A stretch of DNA of 64,000 bases, from NCBI RefSeq assembly GCF_018446385.1, contig NC_056002.1, forward strand, positions 5,505,474-5,569,473, read 5' to 3'. The stretch is from Zingiber officinale. Taxonomy: Eukaryota > Streptophyta > Magnoliopsida > Zingiberales > Zingiberaceae. This document shows, one piece after another, positions 32,800-44,875 of the stretch. Made by a program: the position numbers and the translations under genes. The notes beneath the pieces were generated by a model, which had not been told where the DNA came from, did no database searches, and saw only the letters and a program-made list of their open reading frames with translations. The first letter of the stretch is position 1, and every line of letters starts with the position of its first letter.

Positions 32800-34775
32800 G
32801 ATATGAAACTAGTTTTATGCGTTCTAGTTCTCCTAATTATATTCATGCCCTCAAACATTAATTTAACTCAATATATTAAGAGCAATGATTTTTTTTAAAT
32901 AAGAATATATTCAAAAAATTTAATTTGTGTTAAAAAATCGATACTCTCAATATATTAGGTTAAATTGATGTTTGAGAGTAAGAATATAATTAGAAGAACT
33001 AGACGAACATATAAGAATTACTTTCATATCAATCAGATGATGTTTGGTTCATCAGTCGATTTTGCCCAAAATCAATTGATGGACACAACAACCTTAGATT
33101 GATGTGAAACTATCTCATATATGGCCTTCTAATTCTCCTGATTATATTCATACCCTCAAACATCAATTTGATTTAATATATTGAGAGCTGTGATTTTTTT
33201 AATATAAATGTGTTTGAAAAATCTAATTCATGTTCAAAAAATCACTGCTCTCGATATATTTGGTCAAATTGATATTTGAAAGCATGAATGTAATTTGGAG
33301 AACAAGACGAACACATAAAAACTAGTTTCATATTCAAAGATATTTGGTCTATCAGCTGAGATTGCCCAAAATTGGTTGATGGACCAAACAACCTCGGATT
33401 AATGTGAAACTAGTTTTTATGTGTTCGTATACTTCTCCTTATTATATTCTTGCTCTCAAACGTCAATTTGACTCAATATATTAAGAGCATTGATTTTTTA
33501 ATATAAATTAAAGTTTTTAAATATATTCATGTATAAAAAATAACTGCTATCAGTATATCAGGTCAAATTAGTGTTGAGGGGCATGGATATAATTAGTAGA
33601 AGTAAACGATCATATATGAGCTAGTTTCATATCAATCGGAGATCATCTGGTTCATCAGTCGATTTTGGACAAAATCGATTGATGGATCAAACGACTTTGG
33701 ATTGACATAAAATTAACTTCTATGTTTTCAACTAGTTCTCTTGATTATATACATGCACTAAAATGTTAATTTAACTCAATATATCAAGAGCAGTGATTAT
33801 ATTCATGCCAAAATTTGTGTTTATAAAATCAATACTCTTAATATATTGAGTCAAATTGATATATGAGGTATGAATATAAATTAGGAAAACTAGATAAACA
33901 TATAGGAACTAACTTCATGTCAATCCGAGGATGTTTAGTTCATCAAACTATTTTGGGCAAAACTGGTTAATGGACCAAATATCCTCGGATTGACATGAAA
34001 CTAGCTTGTATATGTTCGTCTAGTTCTTTTGATTATATCCATGCCCTCAAATATCAATTTGATTCAATATATTGCGAGCATTGAATTTTTAAATATGAAT
34101 ATGTTTGAATTCAAATATATTCATATTTAAAAAATCACTGTTCTTAATATATTTGTCAAATTAACATTTGAGGGATATAATCAGGAGAATTAGATGAATA
34201 TATACAAGCTAATTTTATGTTAATCCGAGGTCGTTTGGTCCATCAGCTGGTTTTGGACAAAATCTGCTGATGGACTAAACATCCTCAGATTGTTCATATA
34301 GTTTTCCTAATTATATATATGTCATCAAAACTTCAATTTAACTCAATATATTCAGAGCGATGATTTTTTGAATACGAATTAAATATTTTGAACATATTCG
34401 TGTTCAAAAAATTATTGTTTTTAATATATTGGGTCAAATTAATATTTGAGAGCATGACTATAATCAGGAGAGCTAGTTGAACATATAGAAATTAGTTTCA
34501 TATCAATCCGAAATCATTTGTTTTATCAACCGATTTTATCCACAATCGACTTTATACACTGTTAATATAAAAATAAATCAGTCAACTAATTTTATTATAT
34601 TGATTTGTTCAAAATTTTAGAAACTTTCTTACATAGAGATATTGATTCGATCGGTAAAAAGAATTAGTCAACTAGTTTTCAAACAGAAATTGATTCGATT
34701 AATTTTTAACATTGGTATGATTGATTAGGGGTGAAATTATCCTACACGATTTAGTAATTTTAAAACTATTTAAGC

Positions 34776-35394
34776 TAATGTTCCTTCAGAGCAAAGGGGA
34801 ACCTTTGCGCTAGAACTGTGAACATGGCGGTAAATATCTTGGAAAATCATATGGAAGGAACTTATAATCTTGATGAAATAGCATTTCAGGTGAGTTGCAC
34901 TTGTGTTTTCCTTTTTTTCCCCTGTTTCTGAATGGTCTCCGAACACATGACATTAAGTTAGCTACTGATGAATGTAGTTTCATATGAACTTTGGAGCTTG
35001 CCAAAAAGTGTTTGTATTTGTTTTGCAGTTTCAACCATATAAGGAGAGTCTAGATTCCATTGTGTGACCTAATTGAACTACCATCTATCTTTTGTATAAC
35101 ATTAAGCTTACCACCTGATGCAATCTGAAGGCTATATTCTCTATTGCAATTTCTTGTCTAATGTTTTCTTCATTTTTCTTATGAGGAATATTGAAACATC
35201 CTTAGACCCAAGTAATTTTTTTTTTAAAAAAAAAAAGAAAACAACAACCGATATATAAGAACCATGGAAGCAAATATACCACATCAAATCAACACACCCA
35301 ACGAAACAGTAATGTCGCAATTGAACAGTCACTGTTGGAACAGGTAAAACACACACAAGACCTTTTACTCCAATAACAGTCTCATACAAAACAG
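34776..35394. other. Probable host intron; one weak exon candidate
   Basis: Mostly A/T-rich. On the plus strand 34814-34889 sits between a TAG acceptor-like and a strong GTGAGT donor-like sequence. It could encode about 25 residues (MAVNILENHMEGTYNLDEIA), but no family was recognised. A T/A homopolymer tract lies at 35216-35239. Confidence 0.25.
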
Positions 35395-35453
35395 AACCTA
35401 TACAACACCCCTGGGACTTCTGGGCAGTAGCACATGTCCATCTCGTCTTCTCG
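35395..35453 (-). pseudogene. Right part (minus strand) of a host exon cut by CACTA
   Basis: When the CACTA element and its extra tandem copies are removed, keeping one TCG duplication, minus-strand sequence from about 43665 reads without a stop into this segment. It gives ...RETLRRMGQRV, then CGRCNREDEMDMCYCP and EVPGVLY. The insertion point falls in the codons for NRE. The C-x2-C...C-x-C-x2-V-P pattern resembles the start of DTW-domain proteins, but the match is short and uncertain. A TGA ends the frame about 20 codons later unless an intron starts at GGG/GTGTTG. Confidence 0.35.
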
Positions 35454-36299
35454 CACTACAAAAAAAAGAAGCTATAGGATCGGTTAATTTGACTTGTAGG
35501 AGCGGTTTTCCACCGTTGCTATAAATATTGCAACGGTTTGGCAAGCGCACTTGTTGCCACCGTTGCTAGGCCTAGTTAGAGCGGAAGATAAAAGCGGTGG
35601 TAAATGTTGTCCTAACCGCTCTAAAATGTTAGTTTTTCCACCGGTTAAAAATCACTCTAATATATCCTCAATTGTACGGTTGTTAACCGATTTTGCAAGT
35701 GAGGATGTTGAATCGGTTGACTAACCGATTGTGAAACATGGATATTGCCATGGTTTTTAAACCGCTATAGAAGGTGAAAACTAGGAGCGGTTTATGAAAC
35801 CGCTTTTGTTTGCACATATCAGGAGCACATAATAACCGCTCCTAAATGTGAGTTGCAAGAGTGCTTCTATTCACTGCTTCTATATGTGTTCATGTGGAAC
35901 GATTTCGTAACTGCTCTTGAAAGTCGTATTTCGAAGCGGTTTTTTGTAATTTTGGAATGGTTTAATATCAATTTTTTTAATTTTTTGGAATGGTCTTTTG
36001 TAGATGGCAGATTTTTTATTTTTTATTTTAAAAAAAACATTTATGTTTCTTTATAAATCATTCCATAACTCAACATAATAAATATATGAAAAAAACAATG
36101 GCATTCCATCATAAAAAATCAGTACATAATCCTTACGAACAATCGTTGTCAATCAAAATAGCATATTATTCATCTAAAAACATATTATTTATTTCCCACC
36201 CTAATATAAATCAAAATATCTTTTTATCAAATTCTAGCTGTTACCATTCGATTTCTCTTATGGAGGAGGTCTACGGATATTTTCTCAATTTACAGTTAT

Positions 36300-36860
36300 A
36301 GATCCCCACGCAAGATCCAAATGATTTTTAGATATTTTCCTCCAGTCTAGAAAACTAAGGGGTAACAAGTTTCCATTTCGAGTAATCGTTCCCACAATTT
36401 GAAAACGTGGGTTGCATTTCTCCATAAGGTTGACCCCTTTCATTAAATCTTACAACTAGTAAGTCATTGGGACCTAATGAATGAACATCCCTCATCACTA
36501 TCCTACCCCATGTATTTTGGCTCCTTTGAGATGAACCTAAAAAAGTATTTAAAACATAATATTAATTCATTAAAAAAACATAATGTTACTTCATTGTAAA
36601 TTCAATTAGCTATTCATATCCCTAAAAAAATTCTAACCTCCCTCATTATGCTCAACATTGTGTTGCAAGTCCAATTCAACATTTTGTGTTTCCGATGGAG
36701 AGTGTGACAGTGGTACATCTTATGGTTCATTTTCACCATTTAATCCTCTATTATTTGATTCTTCTCTTCTAGATCGTCCTATGGTATTTTGAAGCAACTT
36801 TTGAATTCTTTTGTTCACCATTTTCAAAGTGAAGCAATTCCTACAAGAAATAGACAACAA
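36300..36860 (-). pseudogene. Plant En/Spm (Ptta) TNP-like fragment
   Basis: On the minus strand about 36535-36300 reads RIVMRDVHSLGPNDLLVV, then RFNERGQPYGE, a gap, and LSFLDWRKI-like residues in a neighbouring frame. This resembles the plant Ptta/En/Spm transposase-associated domain (x-M-x-D-V/I, V-x-F/Y-N-x-x-G-Q/V-P-x-G, W-x-x-V/I). The part near 36860-36660 may encode the preceding Lys/Asn-rich stretch. It supports the CACTA call. Not functional. Confidence 0.55.
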
Positions 36861-37146
36861 GTGTGTAACATTTTTCAAAAGATGATTACATACTCATATT
36901 TATGTTGCAAATTCAAACTCTTATCCAGATTTTATATCTTTAAATTTTGACAATTTCGAAAAAAGGCCAAAAAATTAAGATCAAACAACTTTATCTGTAA
37001 AATGACGACAATAAATAAAAGCTAACAAAAGATAGTAAAAAACATAACGAGATATCAACATCTTTAAACCACGAAAATAAAAATTAATCACGCCTAAAAT
37101 GATAATATAGTCTGGGACAGTCACCCAAAATTCTAGAAACTAGATT

Positions 37147-37149
<3 letters not shown>

Positions 37150-37208
<59 letters not shown>
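37150..37208. repeat. (TA)n microsatellite
   Basis: About 29 uninterrupted TA dinucleotides inside the CACTA element, left of the amplified part, so present once. Confidence 0.95.
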
Positions 37209-37209
<1 letters not shown>

Positions 37210-37552
37210 TTCAAGCAAAAATTTACCTCCAAGAATCAAAATTAGTTGTAATGTTCTCCTGAGAAGTATCGGTAAAAGGAGATGAGTAGATGAAGCAATA
37301 TATAGCAATACATTAGATAGGTAAGTTTAGGGTTCTAGAAATTAAAAGCGGGAATCAAGGAAAAAAAATTAGCAAAATAATGTGAGCGCTAAAATAAGGG
37401 GAGCCCTTTCATAGCCAATAAACATGGTATTTTAGTTTCTATTTTGGTAAAATTTTATGGTTAGAATCTTGGTGAACCATATTAAAATTGCGCAAGTATA
37501 GTAATTTTATTCTTTCTTAAAATAATTCACCAACGAGCAAATTTTACATTGC

Positions 37553-40500
37553 ATCCATTTATATAAATAAAATATGATTATATTTTATAATATAGACAAT
37601 GATAAGATTGATAATGAGTTATTATAATGAGTATTTAGATAAAAATGCGTGAAATGAATTGTTTAGTTAACACTTTTATTTTATGATTTTTAAAATATAT
37701 ACGGATCATTTTCTTGCAAATGGTTTTGATGGTTAGTTTATAATTGAAATTGAGAATTGATAAAATGGAAAACTATCAATTAGGGATTAACTTGCGATCT
37801 CGGCGCAAGCCGGCCTAATTCAGTGGAAGAAAAAGAACAAAGAGGAGAAATAGAGGAGAAAGGCTTACGATGAGGAATCGCCGGTTGACACTGTCGCTTG
37901 CTCTGCTCTCTTTCGAATCGTGTTGCCCGCATAAAGGCTACAGTCGCACACAACTTTGCCCTCTTGCGAGAGAATAGCCAACCTGTTTCATAAAAAAAAA
38001 GAGAGAATAACCAACCTGACTCACATTAAAATTTAAGTTAGTTTTTATTCGGTATACAATTTAATTAATGGAATTGTAAATTGTAGTTTTAAATCTATTT
38101 TAGTAATATATCAAAAAATTTATTTGTTCCCTTTCTCATATTTATTTAGTATGTTTCAATTATATGCATCGATTGTTTATTTTATTTATTTCATTAATTA
38201 AAGTATGTAACACATCTCACATTTTGATTAATGAAATACACATGTTGCGTGTATTTATTTTATAAAAATTTTGATAAAGATAAGAAGATAAAATTATTAA
38301 TAAGCTTTAAAATTATTTTAGGTATGAAAATAAAAAAGAATATTAACGTAATTTAATTTTGGACTTCACCGAATCAATCGACAGTTTGTATTGTTATCTA
38401 TAAAATAATTTTTTAATAAAATTAGAAGATGGATTCCATGCGTATTAATTTCCGGTGACAGAGAAGCCAACAATAGCGCAGAAATTGGATTGTTATTTTT
38501 CTAAGTATCTCGATCGGAATGTTGGATTTTTAAGGAGTAAGGAAAATGATTCACGATTTGTTGTGTGTATGTGGGGAGTAGGGTTAAAAATTGAGGAAAT
38601 TTAAATATTAATAATAGGCAAAATACCCTAGGTTAAAAAAATATATGTGACTTTGTAGAAACGGTTTTGTTGACCACTTTAAAAAGTCTAATAAACCGCT
38701 GCCAAATAAAAAATTGAATTGGTTTATAAAACCGCTCTTAAATTTCATGACGTTCAAAATGGTTTTAAATAACCGATGTTGCAATTAATCAACTGGATCG
38801 GTTTTCCAACCGCTCCTATTACTCTTACCTTTTACAAGCGGTTTCATTTAACCACTCTTGTTGCTACACATATTTAGAGTGGTTAATCAAACGCTCTTAG
38901 AAGACCGGTTCTAAAACATTGGTTTTTTTGTATTGTCGATTACATCGTCCGCAAATCCTCTGTCCCATCCTGCGTAATGTCTCCCTCACATTATCGGAAA
39001 GTACTTGCCTTCCTTCTCCAATGCCTCTACTGGAAATGGGCTGCACCGCGCGTCCATTTATATAAATAAAATATGATTATATTTTATAATATAGACAATG
39101 ATAAGATTGATAATGAGTTATTATAATGAGTATTTAGATAAAAACGCGTGAAATGAATTGTTTAGTTAACACTTTTATTTTATGATTTTTAAAATATATA
39201 CGGATCATTTTCCTGCAAATGGTTTTGATGGTTAGTTTATAATTGAAATTGAGAATTGATAAAATGGAAAACTATCAATTAGGGATTAACTTGCGATCTC
39301 GGCGCAAGCCGGCCTAATTCAGTGGAAGAAAAAGAACAAAGAGGAGAAATAGAGGAGAAAGGCTTACGATGAGGAATCGCCGGTTGACACTGTCGCTTGC
39401 TCTGCTCTCTTTCGAATCGTGTTGCCCGCATAAAGGCTACAGTCGCACACAACTTTGCCCTCTTGCGAGAGAATAGCCAACCTGTTTCATAAAAAAAGAG
39501 AGAGAATAACCAACCTGACTCACATTAAAATTTAAGTTAGTTTCTATTCGGTATACAATTTAATTAATGGAATTGTAAATTGTAGTTTTAAATCTATTTT
39601 AGTAATATATCAAAAATTTTATTTGTTCCCTTTCTCAGATTTATTTAGTATGTTCCAATTATATGCATCGATTGTTTATTTTATTTATTTCATTAATTAA
39701 AGTATGTAACACATCTCACATTTTGATTAATGAAATACACATGCTGCGTGTATTTATTTTATAAAAATTTTGATAAAGATAAGAAGATAAAATTATTAAT
39801 AAGTTTTAAAATTATTTTAGGTATGAAAATAAAAAAGAATATTAACGTAATTTAATTTTGGACTTCACCGAATCAATCGACAGTTTGTATTATTATCTAT
39901 AAAATAATTTTTTAATAAAATTAGAAGATGGATTCCATGCGTATTAATTTCCGGTGACAGAGAAGCCAACAATAGCGCAGAAATTGGATTGTTATTTTTT
40001 CTAAGTATCTCGATCGGAATGTTGGATTTTTAAGGAGTAAGGAGAATGATTCACGATTTGTTGTGTGTATGTGGGGAGTAGGGTTAAAAATTGAGGAAAT
40101 TTAAATATTAATAATAGGCAAAATACCCTAGGTTAAAAAAATATATGTGACTTTGTAGAAACGGTTTTGTTGACCACTTTAAAAAGTCTAATAAACCGCT
40201 GCCAAATAAAAAATTGAATTGATTTATAAAACCGCTCTTAAATTTCATGACGTTCAAAATGGTTTTAAATAACCGATGTTGCAATTAATCAACTGGATCG
40301 GTTTTCCAACCGCTCCTATTACTCTTACCTTTTACAAGCGATTTCATTTAACCACTCTTGTTGCTACACATATTTAGAGTGGTTAATCAAACGCTCTTAG
40401 AAGACCGGTTCTAAAACATTGGTTTTTTTGTAGTGTCGATTACATCGTCCGCAAACCCTTTGTCCCATCCTGCTAATGTCTCCCTCACATAATCGGAAAG

Positions 40501-43500
40501 TACTTGCCTTCCTTCTCCAATGCCTGTACTGGAAATGGGTTGCACCGCGCGCCCATTTATATAAATAAAATATAATTATATTTTATAATATAGACAATGA
40601 TAAGATTGATAATGAGTTATTATAATGAGTATTTAGATAAAAACGCGTGAAATGAATTGTTTAGTTAACATTTTTATTTTATGAATTTTAAAATATATAC
40701 GGATCATTTTCCTACAAATGGTTTTGATGGTTAGTTTATAATTGAAATTGAGAATTGATAAAATGGAAAACTATCAATTAGGGATTAACTTGCGATCTCG
40801 GCGCAAGCCGGCCTAATTCAGTGGAAGAAAAAAAACAAAGAGGAGAAATAGAGGAGAAAGGCTTACGATGAGGAATCGCCGGTTGACACTGTCGCTTGCT
40901 TTGCTCTCTTTCGAATCGTGTTGCCCGCATAAAGGCTACAGTCGCACACAACTTTGCCCTCTTGCGAGAGAATAGCCAACCTGTTTCATAAAAAAAGAGA
41001 GAGAATAACCAACCTGACTCACATTAAAATTTAAGTTAGTTTTTATTCGGTATACAATTTAATTAATGGAATTGTAAATTGTAGTTTTAAATCTATTTTA
41101 GTAATATATCAAAAATTTTATTTGTTCCCTTTCTCAGATTTATTTAGTATGTTTCAATTATATGCATCGATTGTTTATTTTATTTATTTCATTAATTAAA
41201 GTATGTAACGCATCTCACATTTTGATTAATGAAATACACATGTTGCGTGTATTTATTTTATAAAAATTTTGATAAAGATAAGAAGATAAAATTATTAATA
41301 AGCTTTAAAATTATTTTAGGTATGAAAATAAAAAAGAATATTAACGTAATTTAATTTTGGACTTCACCGAATCAGTCGACAGTTTGTATTGTTATCTATA
41401 AAATAATTTTTTAATAAAATTAGAAAATGGATTCCATGCGTATTAATTTCCGGTGACAGAGAAGCCAACAATAGCGTAGAAATTGGATTGTTATTTTTTC
41501 TAAGTATCTCGATCGGAATGTTGGATTTTTAAGGAGTAAGGAGAATGATTCACGATTTGTTGTGTGAATGTGGGGAGTAGGGTTAAAAATTGAGGAAATT
41601 TAAATATTAATAATAGGCAAAATACCCTAGGTTAAAAAAATATATGTGACTTTGTAGAAACGGTTTTGTTGACCACTTTAAAAAGTCTAATAAACCGCTG
41701 CCAAATAAAAAATTGAATTGGTTTATAAAACCGCTCTTAAATTTCATGACGTTCAAAATGATTTTAAATAACCGATGTTGCAATTAATCAACTGGATCGG
41801 TTTTCCAACCGCTCCTATTACTCTTACCTTTTACAAGCGGTTTCATTTAACCACTCTTGTTGCTACATATTTAGAGTGGTTAATCAAACGCTCTTAGAAG
41901 ACCGGTTCTAAAACATTGGTTTTTTTGTAGTGTCGATTACATCATCCGCAAACCCTCTGTCCCATCCTGCGTAATGTCTCCCTCACATAATCGGAAAGTA
42001 CTTGCCTTCCTTCTCCAATGCCTCTACTGGAAATGGGCTGCACCGCGCGTCCATTATATAAATAAAATATGATTATATTTTATAATATAGATAATGATAA
42101 GATTGATAATGAGTTATTATAATGAGTATTTAGATAAAAACGCGTGAAATGAATTGTTTAGTTAACACTTTTATTTTATGATTTTTAAAATATATACGGA
42201 TCATTTTCCTGCAAATGGTTTTGATGGTTAGTTTATAATTGAAATTGAGAATTGATAAAATGGAAAACTATCAATTAGGGATTAACTTGCGATCTCGGCA
42301 CAAGCCGGCCTAATTCAGTGGAAGAAAAAGAACAAAGAGGAGAAATAGAGGAGAAAGACTTACGATGAGGAATCGTCGGTTGACACTGTCGCTTGCTCTG
42401 CTCTCTTTCGAATCGTGTTGCCCGCATAAAGGCTACAGTCGCACACAACTTTGCCCTCTTGCGAGAGAATAGCCAACCTGTTTCATAAAAAAAGAGAGAG
42501 AATAACCAACCTGACTCACATTAAAATTTAAGTTAGTTTTTATTCGGTATACAATTTAATTAATGGAATTGTAAATTGTAGTTTTAAATCTATTTTAGTA
42601 ATATATCAAAAATTTTATTTGTTCCCTTTCTCAGATTTATTTAGTATGTTTCAATTATATGCATTGATTGTTTATTTTATTTATTTCATTAATTAAAGTA
42701 TGTAACGCATCTCACATTTTGATTAATGAAATACACATGTTGCGTGTATTTATTTTATAAAAATTTTGATAAAGATAAGAAGATAAAATTATTAATAAGC
42801 TTTAAAATTATTTTAGGTATGAAAATAAAAAAGAATATTAACGTAATTTAATTTTGGACTTCACCGAATTAATCGACAGTTTGTATTGTTATCTATAAAA
42901 TAATTTTTTAATAAAATTAGAAGATGGATTCCATGCGTATTAATTTCCGATGACAGAGAAGCCAACAATAGCGCAGAAATTGGATTGTTATGTTTTCTAA
43001 GTATCTCGCTCGGAATGTTGGATTTTTAAGAAGTAAGGAGAATGATTCACGATTTGTTGTGTGTATGTGGGGAGTAGGGTTAAAAATTGAGGAAATTTAA
43101 ATATTAATAATTGGCAAAAGACCCTAGGTTAAAAAAATATATGTGACTTTGTAGAAACGGTTTTGCTGACCACTTTAAAAAGTCTAATAAACCGCTGCCA
43201 AATAAAAAATTGAATTGGTTTATAAAACCGCTCTTAAATTTCATGACGTTCAAAATGGTTTTAAATAACCGATGTAATTGCAATTAATCAACTGGATCGG
43301 TTTTCCAACCGCTCCTATTACTCTTACCTTTTACAAGCGGTTTCATTTAACCACTCTTGTTGCTACACATATTTAAAGTGGTTAATCAAACGCTCTTAGA
43401 AGACCGGTTCTAAAACATTGGTTTTTTTGTAGTGTCGATTACATCGTCCGCAAACCCTCTGTCCCATCCTGCGTAATGTCTCCCTCACATAATCGGAAAG

Positions 43501-43548
43501 TACTTGCCTTCCTTCTCCAATGCCTCTACTGGAAATGGGCTGCACTGC
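37553..43548. repeat. Four tandem 1,499-bp units (CACTA right half plus host flank)
   Basis: Unit starts are at about 37553, 39053, 40552 and 42050, with the last unit ending near 43548. Periods are 1,498-1,500 bp. Each unit holds 1.38 kb of CACTA interior and right end, then 116 bp of host sequence from TCGATTACATC to GCACCGCGCG. The units differ by scattered single bases and small indels (for example an extra AA at 37991, one missing G in the flank at 40474). The amplification is therefore recent compared with other repeats in this window. Junctions join host GCGCG to CACTA TCCATTTATATAAAT. Unit 1 is preceded by the unique part of the CACTA element. Confidence 0.95.
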
Positions 43549-43665
43549 GCGTCGCTTGACCGAAGCTTGGGCACAAGGGTTTGTCGCTCTGTCACGCCGA
43601 CGAAGATGACAAGAATAGAGGCGGCGATTTTTCTTCGGAGAGCAGCGAGTGAGGTTGAGAGGAAA
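43430..43665 (-). pseudogene. Possible 5' exon of a host gene, cut by the CACTA insertion
   Basis: GC-richer sequence downstream (minus strand) of a TATA box. A stop-free frame runs ...RATNPCAQASVKRRA...GEGRQVLSDYVRETLRRMG up to the CACTA target site. It continues in frame at 35453. There is no upstream in-frame ATG, so translation would start at the Met of RRMGQR (about 43460) or the exon is preceded by others. The same 116 bp of flank recurs after each CACTA copy. No family is firmly recognised. Confidence 0.4.
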
Positions 43666-43683
43666 GAATCGGCACAGTAACTA

Positions 43684-43693
43684 GGTATTTATA
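43684..43693 (-). promoter_or_regulatory. TATA box candidate
   Basis: Minus-strand TATAAATACC about 25-30 bp upstream of the GC-rich, exon-like sequence that starts near 43665. The spacing suits a plant Pol II promoter. Confidence 0.4.
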
Positions 43694-43700
43694 CTTGGGT

Positions 43701-44005
43701 TTATTTGCATCAACATAAGCTACTTAAAATTAATCCCCCAATTGCTTCAACTTAAACTAATTAAATTAATCGCCACCTAGCTTAACTATAGTATCTCCCT
43801 CATGTCTCCATTAAATTCCTTACTTCTATCCTGTTGTGTTATACCAGATTTATTTTAAAATTCAGGTAGAAATTTTTCTTCAATTTCATAGAAATTATAT
43901 AAATTTAACCACTTAGTTAGCTTCGTGTCCTTAGGAAATTTCACCAATAAATCCCTTGGTTACGCTCGTGAGGCCTTATAATTCTCTCCCTCTAAAAAAA
44001 AAATC
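43701..44005. other. No gene seen; promoter-side flank
   Basis: A/T-rich with an A9 run near 43995. It could hold upstream promoter sequence of the minus-strand exon. No motif beyond the TATA box can be assigned. Confidence 0.3.
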
Positions 44006-44158
44006 CATCCTCGAAATTTGACTTATCGAATAATTCGGGGTAGCAGTTGCGCATATCCAATTCAGATTCCCACGTAGCTTCCTCCATCAATTGATTTCCC
44101 CATAAAACCTTTACCATTATAATCTCCTTGTTTCTCAACTTCCGGACCTAACGATCAT
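44006..44158 (-). pseudogene. Chromovirus (Ty3/Gypsy) integrase chromodomain remnant
   Basis: The minus-strand frame reads KLRNKEIIMVKVLWGNQL, then EEATWESELDMRNCYPELF, the usual C-terminal chromodomain pattern of plant chromovirus integrases. Only this end is present, and the rest of pol is missing. Confidence 0.75.
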
Positions 44159-44875
44159 GAATTTACTTTGACACTTCCTCGTAAGACAGATCTGGTGTAC
44201 ACTGCACGGACGAGTGACCAATCACATGAGAGGGATTAGGTATGTATCCCTAGTTAATAGAAACAATAGAAACATAGTCCAAGCATGGGTCCCCAAGTCA
44301 AACTTGGTTAATCAAGTTTGAATTGGAATATATTGGGTCCCCAAGGATCAGATTCATTACCTTGATAGAATATATCGAGGCTATAATCTAAGGGAGCCAA
44401 TAAAAAGACTATTTTTATCATAAAATGAATTGTTTGATGCTTGAACTTTCTACTTTTTAATATGCATGTTTAAATCAAGATAGTGTAAGGACCTAGGCGT
44501 AATTTGCACTTGCCCAGTTAAACCTAAGGGTTTCAAACAGTAAATTAAATACATAATTTCGTTGAGCGGGTCTGTCTAGGAAGTGGTGGATGATCTCATA
44601 CCCAAGAAGACCCAGTGTCTTGCCACGACCTGGGAACCAATCCTTGAAATGTATGTTTAATTGACTAATTGAAAATCCTAAGTTTAACTCAAATGTAAAT
44701 TAAATCTTAGAAATAACCAAAATTAAAAGATAATCATCTCACAAAACTATTTAAGATTACCTAATTGATAACCTAGAATCGGGTGAGATGGATCTAGGTT
44801 GAACTTAGTCTAAAATAATTAATTTGATTAAGTCATCTTAAATTTAATTTAAGATGGATCTTTTAAATTTTTTAA
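44159..44875. other. Non-coding retroelement-like remnant
   Basis: Low-coding sequence with stretches such as AAGAAGACCCAGTGTCTTG and GGGTCCCCAAG(T/G) repeated at about 44288 and 44334, in the style of LTR or leader sequence. No boundaries were found. Confidence 0.3.

Larger units (their letters stand above)
28304..34556. repeat. Six-unit tandem array of ~300-bp palindromes
   Basis: A core of the form GATTTTGG(A)CAAAAT...TTGATGGACCAAAC recurs at about 28333, 33078, 33378, 33681, 33969 and 34269. Spacings are 300, 303, 288 and 300 bp, and about 300 bp across the nested hAT. Each unit is itself an inverted repeat: GAAACTAG...CTCAATATATTGAGAGC...ATGAAT is followed by its complement. The ends carry TATAAAGTCGATT in opposite orientations (28304 and 34556). 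Confidence 0.75.
27970..34775. mobile_element. Foldback element with long inverted arms (hAT-interrupted)
   Basis: The left arm (about 27970-28310, with TAAATCATGTAAGATAATTTTA and TTAGTTGACTGGTTTGTTTT) is related, in inverted orientation, to the right arm (about 34545-34775). Between them lie tandem ~300-bp palindromic units. A hAT element (28364-32799) is inserted in the first unit. Without it the foldback element is about 2.4 kb. It has no coding capacity. Superfamily and TSD are not resolved, and the outer limits are approximate. Confidence 0.6.
35454..38935 (-). mobile_element. CACTA (En/Spm) transposon, non-autonomous
   Basis: The left end is CACTACAAAAAAA (35454). The right end is ...TTTTTTTGTATTG in the first copy and ...TTTTTTTGTAGTG in the other three copies. 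It is flanked by a 3-bp duplication TCG (35451-35453 and 38936-38938), as expected for CACTA elements. Both ends carry many subterminal copies of ACCGCT/AGCGGT in alternating orientation. The interior has a decayed transposase-accessory fragment and a long TA repeat. No complete transposase is present. The right 1.38 kb has been amplified together with flanking DNA. Confidence 0.85.
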
